DNA of 13,837 nt, taken from Caldifarciminota bacterium (lineage in GTDB: Bacteria; Hydrothermota; E44-bin80). The notes beneath the pieces were generated by a model. It worked only from the letters and a program-made list of their open reading frames with translations, made no database searches and was not told the DNA's origin. Position numbers and translations under genes: made by a program. Position 1 is the first letter of the stretch. Every line of letters starts with the position of its first letter. This document shows positions 6,250 through 13,738 of the stretch, piece by piece. Where the stretch lies: assembly GCA_023127905.1 (NCBI GenBank), contig JAGMEZ010000555.1, positions 1 to 13,837 of the forward strand, in the 5' to 3' direction.

Positions 6250-6273
6250 GAAGAAATAAGTAAGAATAGCAAT

Positions 6274-6300
6274 GATTACACAGATTAAACAGATTACACC
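6274..6300. repeat. GATTACACAGATTA-type dispersed repeat
   Basis: Three near-tandem copies of an 8-10 bp word (GATTACA, CAGATTAAA, CAGATTACA) lie in the 112-bp spacer before the UDP-glucose dehydrogenase gene. No sigma-70 promoter stands out in this spacer. Related words occur at 3874-3890 and, in the opposite orientation, at 9171-9193. Confidence 0.45.
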
Positions 6301-6361
6301 AATAAAAAAGAATATATAGATAAACTGATAAATCTGCTGAGATAAACAGAACGGAGGATTT

Positions 6362-7654
6362 ATGAAAATCGCTATGATTGGAACAGGTTATGTCGGGCTG
6401 GTAACAGGTACATGTTTTTCTGAATTGGGAAATGATGTAATTTGTGTGGATAATGACATTGAAAAGATAAAAAAACTTAATAAAGAAATTATTCCTATCT
6501 ATGAACCAGGGCTTGAAGAAATGGTTAAAAAAAACAGGAATGAAAAGAGGTTATCCTTTACTTCAGAAATTGAGGATGCTGTAAAGGAATCTGAAATCAT
6601 CTTTATTGCTGTAGGTACTCCTCCGAAAGAAAATGGTGAGGCAGACCTGTCGAGCGTAGAAAAGGTATCTGCTGTTGTTGCGGATGTTATGACTGATTAC
6701 AAACTTGTAGTTGGTAAGAGTACAGTTCCTGTAAATACAGGAAAATGGATAAAAAAGACAATAAACATAAGAAATGCGAGGGGTATTGATTTTGATGTTG
6801 CTTCAAATCCCGAATTTCTGAGGGAAGGTTCTGCAATAAATGATTTTCTTTTTCCCGATAGGATTGTAATTGGAGTTGAATCAGAAAGAGCGAAGAACAT
6901 CCTCTGTGAACTTTACAAACCTGTGGATGCGCCGATTTTAGTAACGGATATTGAGAGTGCAGAGATAATAAAACATGCTTCAAATTCGTTTCTTGCTACA
7001 AAGATTTCTTTTATCAATGCAATTTCAATTATATGTGAGAGGGCTGGTGCGGATGTTGAGATGGTAGCCAAAGGAATGGGATTGGATAAAAGGATAGGAA
7101 AAGATTTTCTTAAAGCAGGTGCGGGTTTTGGGGGATTCTGTTTCCCTAAGGATTTGAGTGCATTTATAAGGATTGCTGAGAACCTTGGATATGATTTTAG
7201 ATTACTTAAAGAGGTTGAACGAATTAACGATGAACAAAAGAAATTAATTGTCAAAAAGATAAAGGAAAACCTATGGAATCTAAATGGGAAGAGTGTTGGA
7301 ATACTCGGGCTTTCTTTCAAACCCGATACAGATGACATTCGTTATGCTCCTTCAATCGATATCATAGGTGAATTATTACAAGAGGGTGTAAAGATAAAGG
7401 CTTACGACCCAAAAGCAATGGAGAGAATGAAAGTGATTATTCCAGGTATCACTTACTGTAAAGATCCTTATGAAGTTTGCGAAGATAGTGATGCGCTGGT
7501 TGTTCTAACAGAGTGGGATGAGTTTAAGAATCTAAAGGTGAAGAAGATAAAAAAACTTCTTAGGACTCCAATATTAATTGACGGAAGGAATATATTCGAT
7601 CCAAAATCGATAGAAGACGAAGGGTTCATATATTCGGGTGTTGGAAGAAAATGA
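6362..7654 (+). CDS. ugd: UDP-glucose 6-dehydrogenase
   Basis: This enzyme oxidises UDP-glucose to UDP-glucuronate with two NAD+, a cytosolic step supplying acidic sugars for surface polysaccharides. The 430-residue length is standard. The NAD-binding start MKIAMIGTGYVGLVTG (GxGxxG at 7-12) is followed by EPGLEE (48-53), VGTPP (84-88), GKSTVPVNTG (118-127), NPEFLREGSAI (149-159), EIIKHASN (201-208) and GAGFGGFCFPKD (253-264) with catalytic Cys260. The C-terminal domain has LGLSFKPDTDDIRYAPS. Close relatives that act on UDP-GlcNAc or UDP-ManNAc usually differ in these blocks. GGAGG, 5 nt before the ATG, sets the start. The last bases overlap the next gene (ATGA), so the two form one translational unit. 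Confidence 0.93.
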   Translation: MKIAMIGTGYVGLVTGTCFSELGNDVICVDNDIEKIKKLNKEIIPIYEPGLEEMVKKNRNEKRLSFTSEIEDAVKESEIIFIAVGTPPKENGEADLSSVEKVSAVVADVMTDYKLVVGKSTVPVNTGKWIKKTINIRNARGIDFDVASNPEFLREGSAINDFLFPDRIVIGVESERAKNILCELYKPVDAPILVTDIESAEIIKHASNSFLATKISFINAISIICERAGADVEMVAKGMGLDKRIGKDFLKAGAGFGGFCFPKDLSAFIRIAENLGYDFRLLKEVERINDEQKKLIVKKIKENLWNLNGKSVGILGLSFKPDTDDIRYAPSIDIIGELLQEGVKIKAYDPKAMERMKVIIPGITYCKDPYEVCEDSDALVVLTEWDEFKNLKVKKIKKLLRTPILIDGRNIFDPKSIEDEGFIYSGVGRK

Positions 7655-8595
7655 TTGATCTTTCTATAATTATCCCGGCTTTTAATGAGGAAGAAAATAT
7701 TAGTGTTTCAGCTCAGGAGATTCATAAAGCTCTTGCTGATGAAAAATTTACATTTGAGATAATTTATGTAGATGACGGGAGTACTGACAGAACCTGGGAG
7801 GAGATGGAGAGAGCAAAGAAGAATTTTATAAACGTTAATATTGCAAGACATAGAATAAACAGAGGGAAAACTGATGCGTTATTGACTGGATATCGTTTTG
7901 CTCACGGAAAGTCTATATTGCTATTTGATGCAGATCTTCAATACAACCCGAATGATATAAAAAAGCTCTATAAAAAATTGGAAAGTGGATATGATATTGT
8001 CACAGGTTGGAAACAGGGCAAGTACTCTAAACAGTTTGTTTCCAAAATATACAATTTTCTTTCAAGGAAACTTTTTAATCTCCCAATTCACGACCAGAAT
8101 TCTATAAAAATATTTAAGAGAGAAATTCTTGAAAAGGTCAGTTTAAGAAAGGACTGGCACAGGTTTCTCATTGCTCTTGCAGTACATGAAGGATACAGCG
8201 TATCAGAAGTGAAGGTTGTTCTATATCCCCGAAGAGCAGGAAAAACAAAATATGGAGGAAAAGGAAGAATTATAATAGGGATATTTGACCTTTTAAGTGT
8301 GAAATTTCAAATAACTTTCTTGAGAAAACCAATGCTCCTTTTTGGTATAACTGGTTCTATATTTATTCTTCTTGGTGTCGTTACCGGATTGATAGCTCTC
8401 ATACTCCGCTACGGGTTTAACCATGGGTTCAGACCATTATTATATCTTGTCATACTGTTCGTTATTTCAGGACTTCTGCTGCTTGCTATGGGATTTTTAG
8501 GAGAAACTCTTGCATCAGTAAACGAAAGAATACGCAGAATCGAAAATAAACTTGGTGATAAGAAACAAATAGATGAGCATGGTGAAAATCAATAG
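7651..8595 (+). CDS. Family 2 glycosyltransferase, polyprenyl-phosphate (DPM1/ArnC-like)
   Basis: The 314-residue protein begins with a GT-A domain: SIIIPAFNEEENI (5-17), YVDDGSTDRTWE (39-50), HRINRGKTDALLTGY (67-81) and the metal-binding DADLQYNPNDI (93-103). It continues with HDQNSIKIFKREIL (147-160) and the RAGKTKYG block (195-202). Two membrane segments follow (about 228-252 and 262-285), then a charged tail. This layout is that of enzymes that load a sugar from a nucleotide donor onto undecaprenyl or dolichyl phosphate, as DPM synthase and ArnC do. Its ATG overlaps the ugd stop, which suggests that UDP-glucuronate or a derivative is the donor; that is inference. Such a lipid-linked sugar could feed GT-C enzymes like the DUF2723 protein in this window. 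Confidence 0.85.
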   Translation: MIDLSIIIPAFNEEENISVSAQEIHKALADEKFTFEIIYVDDGSTDRTWEEMERAKKNFINVNIARHRINRGKTDALLTGYRFAHGKSILLFDADLQYNPNDIKKLYKKLESGYDIVTGWKQGKYSKQFVSKIYNFLSRKLFNLPIHDQNSIKIFKREILEKVSLRKDWHRFLIALAVHEGYSVSEVKVVLYPRRAGKTKYGGKGRIIIGIFDLLSVKFQITFLRKPMLLFGITGSIFILLGVVTGLIALILRYGFNHGFRPLLYLVILFVISGLLLLAMGFLGETLASVNERIRRIENKLGDKKQIDEHGENQ

Positions 8596-8644
8596 TCGTG
8601 AATTAACACAAGTAAAATAAACTAAGAAGCGAAGAGCGGAGAAA

Positions 8645-8662
8645 AATTCCCAATTCCCAATT
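8645..8662. repeat. AATTCCC tandem word before ruvC
   Basis: AATTCCCAATTCCCAATT is 2.5 tandem copies of a 7-bp unit, ending 2 nt before the ruvC start. It follows a GCGAAGAGCGGAG stretch. It replaces any normal ribosome binding site; the nearest purine-rich sequence is more than 15 nt from the ATG. Confidence 0.5.
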
Positions 8663-8664
8663 AT

Positions 8665-9153
8665 ATGATCGAACAGTGTAACAGTATAAAAAACAGGGTT
8701 ATTGGAGTTGATCCTGGTCTTCAAAAAACCGGGTATGCAATCGTAGAAAAAAATGGAAATAATTTTATTATCATAGAATCGGGTTTAATAAAAACAAAAA
8801 AAGAATCAATAGAAAAAAGGCTTCTTTTAATATATGAAAATCTTATAGACATTATAGAGAAGTATTCACCCTCATGCCTTGCTGTCGAGTCAAGTTTTTA
8901 CAGCAGAAATGTTGATAGTCTTGTGAAGATGAGTCAAGTGAAAGGTGTGGTAATGCTTTCAGCCAGCCTGAAATGTATTGAGGTTTTTGAGTATTCACCT
9001 GCGACTGTGAAAAGCGCAACTGTAGGACGTGGAAGAGCAACAAAAGAACAGGTAAGGTTCATGGTTGAGCAGATGGTAAAACAGAAGATTAGAGGCAGTT
9101 TTGATGTATCAGATGCTGTTGCAGTGGCAATCTGTCATCTTTCGCGAACATGA
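8665..9153 (+). CDS. ruvC: Crossover junction endodeoxyribonuclease RuvC
   Basis: RuvC resolves Holliday junctions with the RuvAB branch-migration motor. The 162-residue product has the full RNase-H-like fold and all four acidic catalytic residues: Asp16 in VIGVDPGLQKTGYA, Glu75 in LAVESSFY, and Asp147/Asp150 in FDVSDAVAVAICH. The blocks SLVKMSQVKGVVML (85-98) and EYSPATVKSATVGRGRATKEQV (109-130) are typical. ATG 8665 is the only ATG before the catalytic core and gives the usual length plus about 9 residues, but it has no clear ribosome binding site; a near-cognate start closer to NRVIGVDPG cannot be excluded. ruvA and ruvB are not next to it in this window. Confidence 0.93.
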   Translation: MIEQCNSIKNRVIGVDPGLQKTGYAIVEKNGNNFIIIESGLIKTKKESIEKRLLLIYENLIDIIEKYSPSCLAVESSFYSRNVDSLVKMSQVKGVVMLSASLKCIEVFEYSPATVKSATVGRGRATKEQVRFMVEQMVKQKIRGSFDVSDAVAVAICHLSRT

Positions 9154-9170
9154 TTTCTGTCATTGCTATG

Positions 9171-9193
9171 AAAATCTGTGTTCATCTGTGGCG
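9171..9193. repeat. ATCTGTG-TTC-ATCTGTGG dispersed repeat
   Basis: Two copies of ATCTGTG lie 10 bp apart just downstream of ruvC. This is the reverse complement of the CACAGAT words at 3874-3890 and 6274-6300. The family recurs in at least three spacers of the window, always outside genes. Confidence 0.5.
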
Positions 9194-9204
9194 AATATCC
9201 TTCA

Positions 9205-9220
9205 AAGTGAAATTTTTGCA
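9205..9220 (+). repeat. Upstream repeat copy A, AAGTGAAATTTTTGCA
   Basis: This 16-mer differs at one position from copy B at 9271-9286 (66 bp downstream). Surrounding bases (CCTT before, CATCA after) are partly shared too. It lies about 170-180 bp upstream of the predicted sigma-54 start site, a normal distance for an activator binding site. Confidence 0.5.
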
Positions 9221-9270
9221 CATCATCTAAGTACCATATATATAAATACTTGGACGTATATTTCCTTGAC

Positions 9271-9286
9271 AAGTGCAATTTTTGCA
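9271..9286 (+). repeat. Upstream repeat copy B, AAGTGCAATTTTTGCA
   Basis: This is the second copy of the 16-mer. It contains the inverted repeat TGCAA-TTT-TTGCA (9274-9286). It lies about 100-115 bp upstream of the predicted sigma-54 start. With copy A it could form a two-site enhancer for a sigma-54 activator; this is inference. Confidence 0.5.
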
Positions 9287-9360
9287 TGACATCAAGATGG
9301 TGAAAAAAATAAATAATTTGTAACTTCTTTATTTCCATAGACTTAATTTTTACACTTTTC

Positions 9361-9376
9361 TGGCACAATTCTTGCA
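9361..9376 (+). promoter_or_regulatory. Sigma-54 (RpoN) promoter for the C25 protease gene
   Basis: CTGGCACAATTCTTGCA (9360-9376) matches the -24/-12 consensus YTGGCAC-N5-TTGCA. GG (9362-9363) and GC (9374-9375) are exactly 12 bp apart, as sigma-54 requires. The predicted start is about 9387, giving a leader of about 50 nt before GTG 9436. No sigma-70 promoter of similar quality is seen close to the gene. Confidence 0.75.
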
Positions 9377-9435
9377 CTTATTACATTAAATGTAAAAACT
9401 GTGTAAGAAGGAAAGGATAGATAAAGGAGGTAGGT

Positions 9436-12400
9436 GTGAAAAAAAAGGTTTTGTTTTTTAGTTATGTTTTTATCTTTCTGTTTTTCATGGTTTTATCTTC
9501 TTCTGGAAAAGTGATAAAATTTGATAACAACTGGGGTAAACAGGGGTTTAATCTGGTTTCATCTACAAAAGAAGGAATGGAAATCATATACTTACTCCAC
9601 CAGATAAGACTTGAAAAACATGAAGTGGGTGGTGAGGACATGTACAAGGTTTCAATTCCTGGAACATGGCTGCCGAATGATGAAGGTGCTCCAAATCTTC
9701 CAGGAATGGGGAGATATATTGCATCTCCTCAAGGTGCGTCTGTTTGTATCAAGATAGTTTCTTACAGGAAAGAGGTTATTGAGGATATTAGTATTGCGCC
9801 TGCTCCCAACATCCCATTTGAAATAGATGATTCACCGCTAATCTATAAGAAAGATAAGAAAATATATGACGTTGATGCATATTATCCATCTGAACCAGTA
9901 AGGGTTTCTGAGCCTAAGAAGATGCGTGGAGTGGATGTTGTGATTTTAGGAATCACACCTTTTCAGTATAATCCTGTAACCAGAGAACTTATTATATACA
10001 AGGATATTAGGGTACTAGTGAGCTTTGAGGGAGGTTCCGGTCATTTTGGCGATGACAGGCTGCGGAGTAGGTGGTTTGAACCCATCCTATATGGAAATCT
10101 ACTCAATTACAATTCTCTCCCTTCAATCAGTTCTATAGAGTTTTCGAGAGAAACAGATACAAGGGCAGGTGAATGTGAGTATATTATTATAGTTCCTGAT
10201 GACCCGGATTTTATTGCGTGGGCTGATACGATCAAATATTGGAGGAAGAAACAGGGAATTCTCACAGATGTTTATAAGATTACTGACCCTGAAATTGGCA
10301 GTAATACAGTTGCTGCGATTGAGAACTTTATTAATACCGCCTATAATACATGGAGCATTCCCCCAGTTGCAGTGCTTCTTTTGTCTGATTATGAAAGTTC
10401 TGGTGAGGCGTACGGCATAACATCACCGATTTATCCACATCCTTATGCCGGTTCTCCTGACTATGTTACTGACAATACCTATGCTGATGTTGATGGTGAT
10501 GGACTACCTGAAATGAATTTTGCGAGGATTACAGCACAGGATAATGCTGATCTAAAAGAGATGATTTACAAGTTTGTTAATTATGAACAGCGTAATCCCC
10601 CTACAGATGCAGGATTCTATGATCATCCTCTAATGGCTTGTGGCTGGCAAACTACACGTTGGTTTCAGCTCTGTACTGAGATCATAAGGGGATTTCTTAT
10701 TAATGAATTGGGAAAATCTCCAGCAAGACAGTATAATATATATAATGGTACCCCTACAATCGGTTGCGCATGGTCAACTGCAACAAACACCAGCGATGTT
10801 GTAAATTACTTCGGATCTGCGGGATTGGGTTATATACCAGATACTAATCCATACAATTCTTCCTGGTGGAATAGTGGTTCGACAGCAGGTATCAATAATG
10901 ACATTAATAGTGGAGCATTTATTGTTCAACATAGAGACCATGGTGACTTTGATGGTTGGGGTGAGCCAGATTACACATTACCCGATCTTTCTGGTTTAAA
11001 CAATACAATGCTTCCTTTTGTTTTTTCAATCAACTGCCGTACTGGTAGATTTGATTATGTAAGCGAGGTGTTTACCGAAGCCTTTCACAGGATGCAGTAC
11101 GGTGCTTTGGGGTTAATTGCTGCCTCAGAGGTTTCCTATTCCTTTGTTAACGATACCTACATATTTGGTTTATATGACGGAATGTGGCCTTTTTTTGATC
11201 CAGGAAATATCTTTTCCAGCCAACAGGATACATTTGTTGTTAATTTACGGCCAGGGTTTGCCAGCGTTTCAGGGAAATATTACCTACAGGCTTCCAGTTG
11301 GCCATACAATACTGGCGATAAGGCTATTACCTACAATCTATTCCACACGCATTGCGACGCATTCATAACTCTCTATTCAGAAATTCCTGATTCCTTTGAT
11401 GTTACCCATGATGCAACGGTTCCTTTGGGACCAAGCAGTTTTACCGTAACGGTCAGAGAGGATGATGGAATTACAATAGTTGACAGTGCACTTGTATGTT
11501 GTTGGTGTGAAGTTGATAAAGCTATGTGGGTGAGAGGGCACACAAATAATTTTGGAGAGGTTACACTGAATATTAATCCTTCTCTGCCTGTAGATTCGAT
11601 ATGGGTAACTGTGACAAAATATAATCATTTTCGTTACGAGGGTTGTGTCAGGCTTGCCGCGGGATGTCCTTCACCACCAACAGTTTTCAATCTCTTTAAC
11701 TATGCACGGGACTTTGTGTTACAGCCAACGTTGACGTTTGCTTCTACTGATGATGAGGGAGATGAAATTGAATACGAGGTTTCCTGGGATACAGATCCAG
11801 GATTTAGTACTCCGAGCACTTCAACTACCGTGTTGTATGGAAGTGGTGTCGTTGTTAGTTTCACATTTCCATCTCCCCTTATAGATGGAGAGACATACTA
11901 TTGGAGGGTACGTGGAAAAGACCCATTAGGTTCAGACTATTGGGGTGGATTTAGTGAAACAAGGAGTTTTACCATAGGAACGGTTTTACCTGAGCTTAGC
12001 TGTAGCTGGTATCAGACTAAGGGCGAGCAGTTTAGTCATGATGCAATGATTGATGTTGCCGTTGTGGGTGATGCAGTTATTCTGCTTACTGAAGGTGGAA
12101 CTATAACTGATACCCTTCTGGAAGAGGATTTTGAATCAGTTGGTGTACCTTCTGGATGGACTGTTATTAACGGCAATGGAGACGGTTACGAGTGGATTGT
12201 AGGAACGACAGGGGATTTGAGTAGTTACACTCCTCCTTCGTATGGAAGCTACTATGCCTATTACTCTGATGATGATGCTGGGGATGGAGTAATTAATAAC
12301 AACGAGGAATTAATTACTTCACCTATATTTGTACCGGACAATACGGATAGTCTTTTCATTCAATATGGATACGGTTTCCGGGTTTGGGAAAATGGAGAAA

Positions 12401-13566
12401 CATATGAGGTGAAAGTCCGATTCTTAAATGGAAGTTGGGGAGGCTGGATTACTATTGCTACGTATACTTCGAGTACAAGCGGAACAGCGACAATAGATTT
12501 ATCATCTTACCTCCCAACTGATTCAGTTAAATTTGAGTGGATGTATCATGATGAGACGGCATCAAGTCACTGGGGTTATGCCTGTGCAGTGGACAATGTT
12601 TATCTCATCCGTAAGACTAACTTGCTTAATACAGATGGTAAAATTACGGGAACACCTGTTATTTTTGATGAGCTGGACAGTGTCTATAGCCGTTCTTTTT
12701 GGGGTAATGTTATTTGGGATAAATCTCATTCGAATGATTCTATTTCTGCACAATTAGAGTATCTGTCAGGTGGGGCATGGGCGCTTGTTCCTGATGGTAT
12801 TTTACCGGGGAACTCTTCTGGTTTCTTTACAACTGGAGCAAGTGGAGTGCTTTCGATAGATGTGCTTAATCCCGCGATATATGATACAATAAGATTAGTA
12901 GCAAATCTTTACCGTCCATCGAGTAGGGCGTCTCAAAATCCGTCCCTTCTTGCCTGGGAGATTGGAAACCTTTCAGAATTATCAATTTATCTAACAGAAT
13001 TCAGTGCAACAGGCTTAAAAGGAAAGGTAAGAATTTACTGGCGGACTGAAAGTGAGATAGACAATGTTTGCTGGATTGTAGAGAAAACTCCTGATGTAAA
13101 TGATGAATGGGAACAGATAGGTTCTGTTGATGGTCAGGGGACGAAACCGACACCAACAGAGTATTTATTTTTTGACGAAAATATGGGAAAGGATGGTAAG
13201 TATTACTACAGGTTGATTAGTATTGATAGAGAAGGTGAGAAGTCAATATTTGGACCTGTTTCTGTTATTGTTCTTGGTAATATTCCACGTGTATATGCTC
13301 TGCATGACATCTATCCAAACCCATTCTGTGGGAGATTGGAGATACGTTACGATATTCCAGAGTATTCCGCCGTGGATTTAAGAGTTTACAATAGTGCTGG
13401 ACAGGTAGTTAATACATTGATAAACGGAAAAGTTGAACCAGGCTACCACAGAGTTGTTTGGAATGGTAAAAATGATATGGGGAATAATGTTGGCAATGGA
13501 ATTTACTTTTTAAGAATGGACACTGATGATTTTATAAAAACTAGTAAAGTGATTTTGATAAAATAG
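9436..13566 (+). CDS. Secreted gingipain-like C25 cysteine protease with adhesin and T9SS-type sorting domains
   Basis: This 1376-residue exported protein starts at GTG 9436, 5 nt after a strong AGGAGG. Signal peptide: 1-about 23. Residues 25-240 resemble the gingipain propeptide. The C25 catalytic domain spans about 247-640: YIIIVPDDPDFIAWADTIKYWRKKQG, LLLSDYE, a DVDGDGLPEMNFAR block (351-364), then the catalytic pair His502 in VQHRDHGDFDGWG and Cys534 in SINCRTGRFDY. An Ig-like domain follows (about 655-740), then a fibronectin-III-like module (about 745-848, YYWRVRGKDP) and a cleaved-adhesin/MAM-like jellyroll (about 893-1058, EEDFESVGVPSGWTVINGNGDGYEW). A second beta-sandwich lies at about 1185-1280. 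The C-terminal sorting domain (about 1286-1376) begins YPNPF and has VYNSAGQVV, GYHRVVWNGKND and GIYFLRM, ending KTSKVILIK, as in FlgD-like/type IX secretion tails. It is likely released or surface-anchored. Sigma-54 control is indicated upstream. Confidence 0.88.
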   Translation: MKKKVLFFSYVFIFLFFMVLSSSGKVIKFDNNWGKQGFNLVSSTKEGMEIIYLLHQIRLEKHEVGGEDMYKVSIPGTWLPNDEGAPNLPGMGRYIASPQGASVCIKIVSYRKEVIEDISIAPAPNIPFEIDDSPLIYKKDKKIYDVDAYYPSEPVRVSEPKKMRGVDVVILGITPFQYNPVTRELIIYKDIRVLVSFEGGSGHFGDDRLRSRWFEPILYGNLLNYNSLPSISSIEFSRETDTRAGECEYIIIVPDDPDFIAWADTIKYWRKKQGILTDVYKITDPEIGSNTVAAIENFINTAYNTWSIPPVAVLLLSDYESSGEAYGITSPIYPHPYAGSPDYVTDNTYADVDGDGLPEMNFARITAQDNADLKEMIYKFVNYEQRNPPTDAGFYDHPLMACGWQTTRWFQLCTEIIRGFLINELGKSPARQYNIYNGTPTIGCAWSTATNTSDVVNYFGSAGLGYIPDTNPYNSSWWNSGSTAGINNDINSGAFIVQHRDHGDFDGWGEPDYTLPDLSGLNNTMLPFVFSINCRTGRFDYVSEVFTEAFHRMQYGALGLIAASEVSYSFVNDTYIFGLYDGMWPFFDPGNIFSSQQDTFVVNLRPGFASVSGKYYLQASSWPYNTGDKAITYNLFHTHCDAFITLYSEIPDSFDVTHDATVPLGPSSFTVTVREDDGITIVDSALVCCWCEVDKAMWVRGHTNNFGEVTLNINPSLPVDSIWVTVTKYNHFRYEGCVRLAAGCPSPPTVFNLFNYARDFVLQPTLTFASTDDEGDEIEYEVSWDTDPGFSTPSTSTTVLYGSGVVVSFTFPSPLIDGETYYWRVRGKDPLGSDYWGGFSETRSFTIGTVLPELSCSWYQTKGEQFSHDAMIDVAVVGDAVILLTEGGTITDTLLEEDFESVGVPSGWTVINGNGDGYEWIVGTTGDLSSYTPPSYGSYYAYYSDDDAGDGVINNNEELITSPIFVPDNTDSLFIQYGYGFRVWENGETYEVKVRFLNGSWGGWITIATYTSSTSGTATIDLSSYLPTDSVKFEWMYHDETASSHWGYACAVDNVYLIRKTNLLNTDGKITGTPVIFDELDSVYSRSFWGNVIWDKSHSNDSISAQLEYLSGGAWALVPDGILPGNSSGFFTTGASGVLSIDVLNPAIYDTIRLVANLYRPSSRASQNPSLLAWEIGNLSELSIYLTEFSATGLKGKVRIYWRTESEIDNVCWIVEKTPDVNDEWEQIGSVDGQGTKPTPTEYLFFDENMGKDGKYYYRLISIDREGEKSIFGPVSVIVLGNIPRVYALHDIYPNPFCGRLEIRYDIPEYSAVDLRVYNSAGQVVNTLINGKVEPGYHRVVWNGKNDMGNNVGNGIYFLRMDTDDFIKTSKVILIK

Positions 13567-13578
13567 ACATTCTTAATA

Positions 13579-13679
13579 CCCCCCCTTGAAAAAGGGAAAA
13601 TCAACCCTATACCCCCCTTTGAAAAAGGGGGGACAGGGGGGATTTAAAATCCCCCTAAATCCCCCTTTATAAAAGGGGG
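13579..13679. repeat. Array of four C/G-tract palindromes
   Basis: Four inverted repeats follow the protease stop. They are CCCTT-GAAA-AAGGG (13583-13596), CCCCCCTTT-GAA-AAAGGGGGG (13612-13632, 9-bp arms), GGGGGATTT-A-AAATCCCCC (13637-13655), and CCCCCTTT-ATA-AAAGGGGG (13661-13679). They share a CCCCCTTT core. The second would make a very stable hairpin and could end transcription from the protease gene, but no T-run follows. The pattern resembles short palindromic repeats dispersed in many bacterial genomes. Confidence 0.8.
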
Positions 13680-13738
13680 ACATAAAAAAGAAGGAAAGTC
13701 AGAAATTAAGAAAATGGAAATTCTGTGAATGGAATATC

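Noticed and set aside
6687..7338. Long antisense frames inside ugd
   Set aside because: They are shadows of a highly conserved gene, with biased composition and no ribosome sites.
9266..9271. TTGACA as a sigma-70 -35 box for the protease
   Set aside because: No -10 box lies 16-18 nt downstream, and the hexamer overlaps the start of repeat copy B.
9154..9377. Small frames on either strand between ruvC and the protease
   Set aside because: They overlap repeats and the regulatory region, with no ribosome sites and no protein-like composition.
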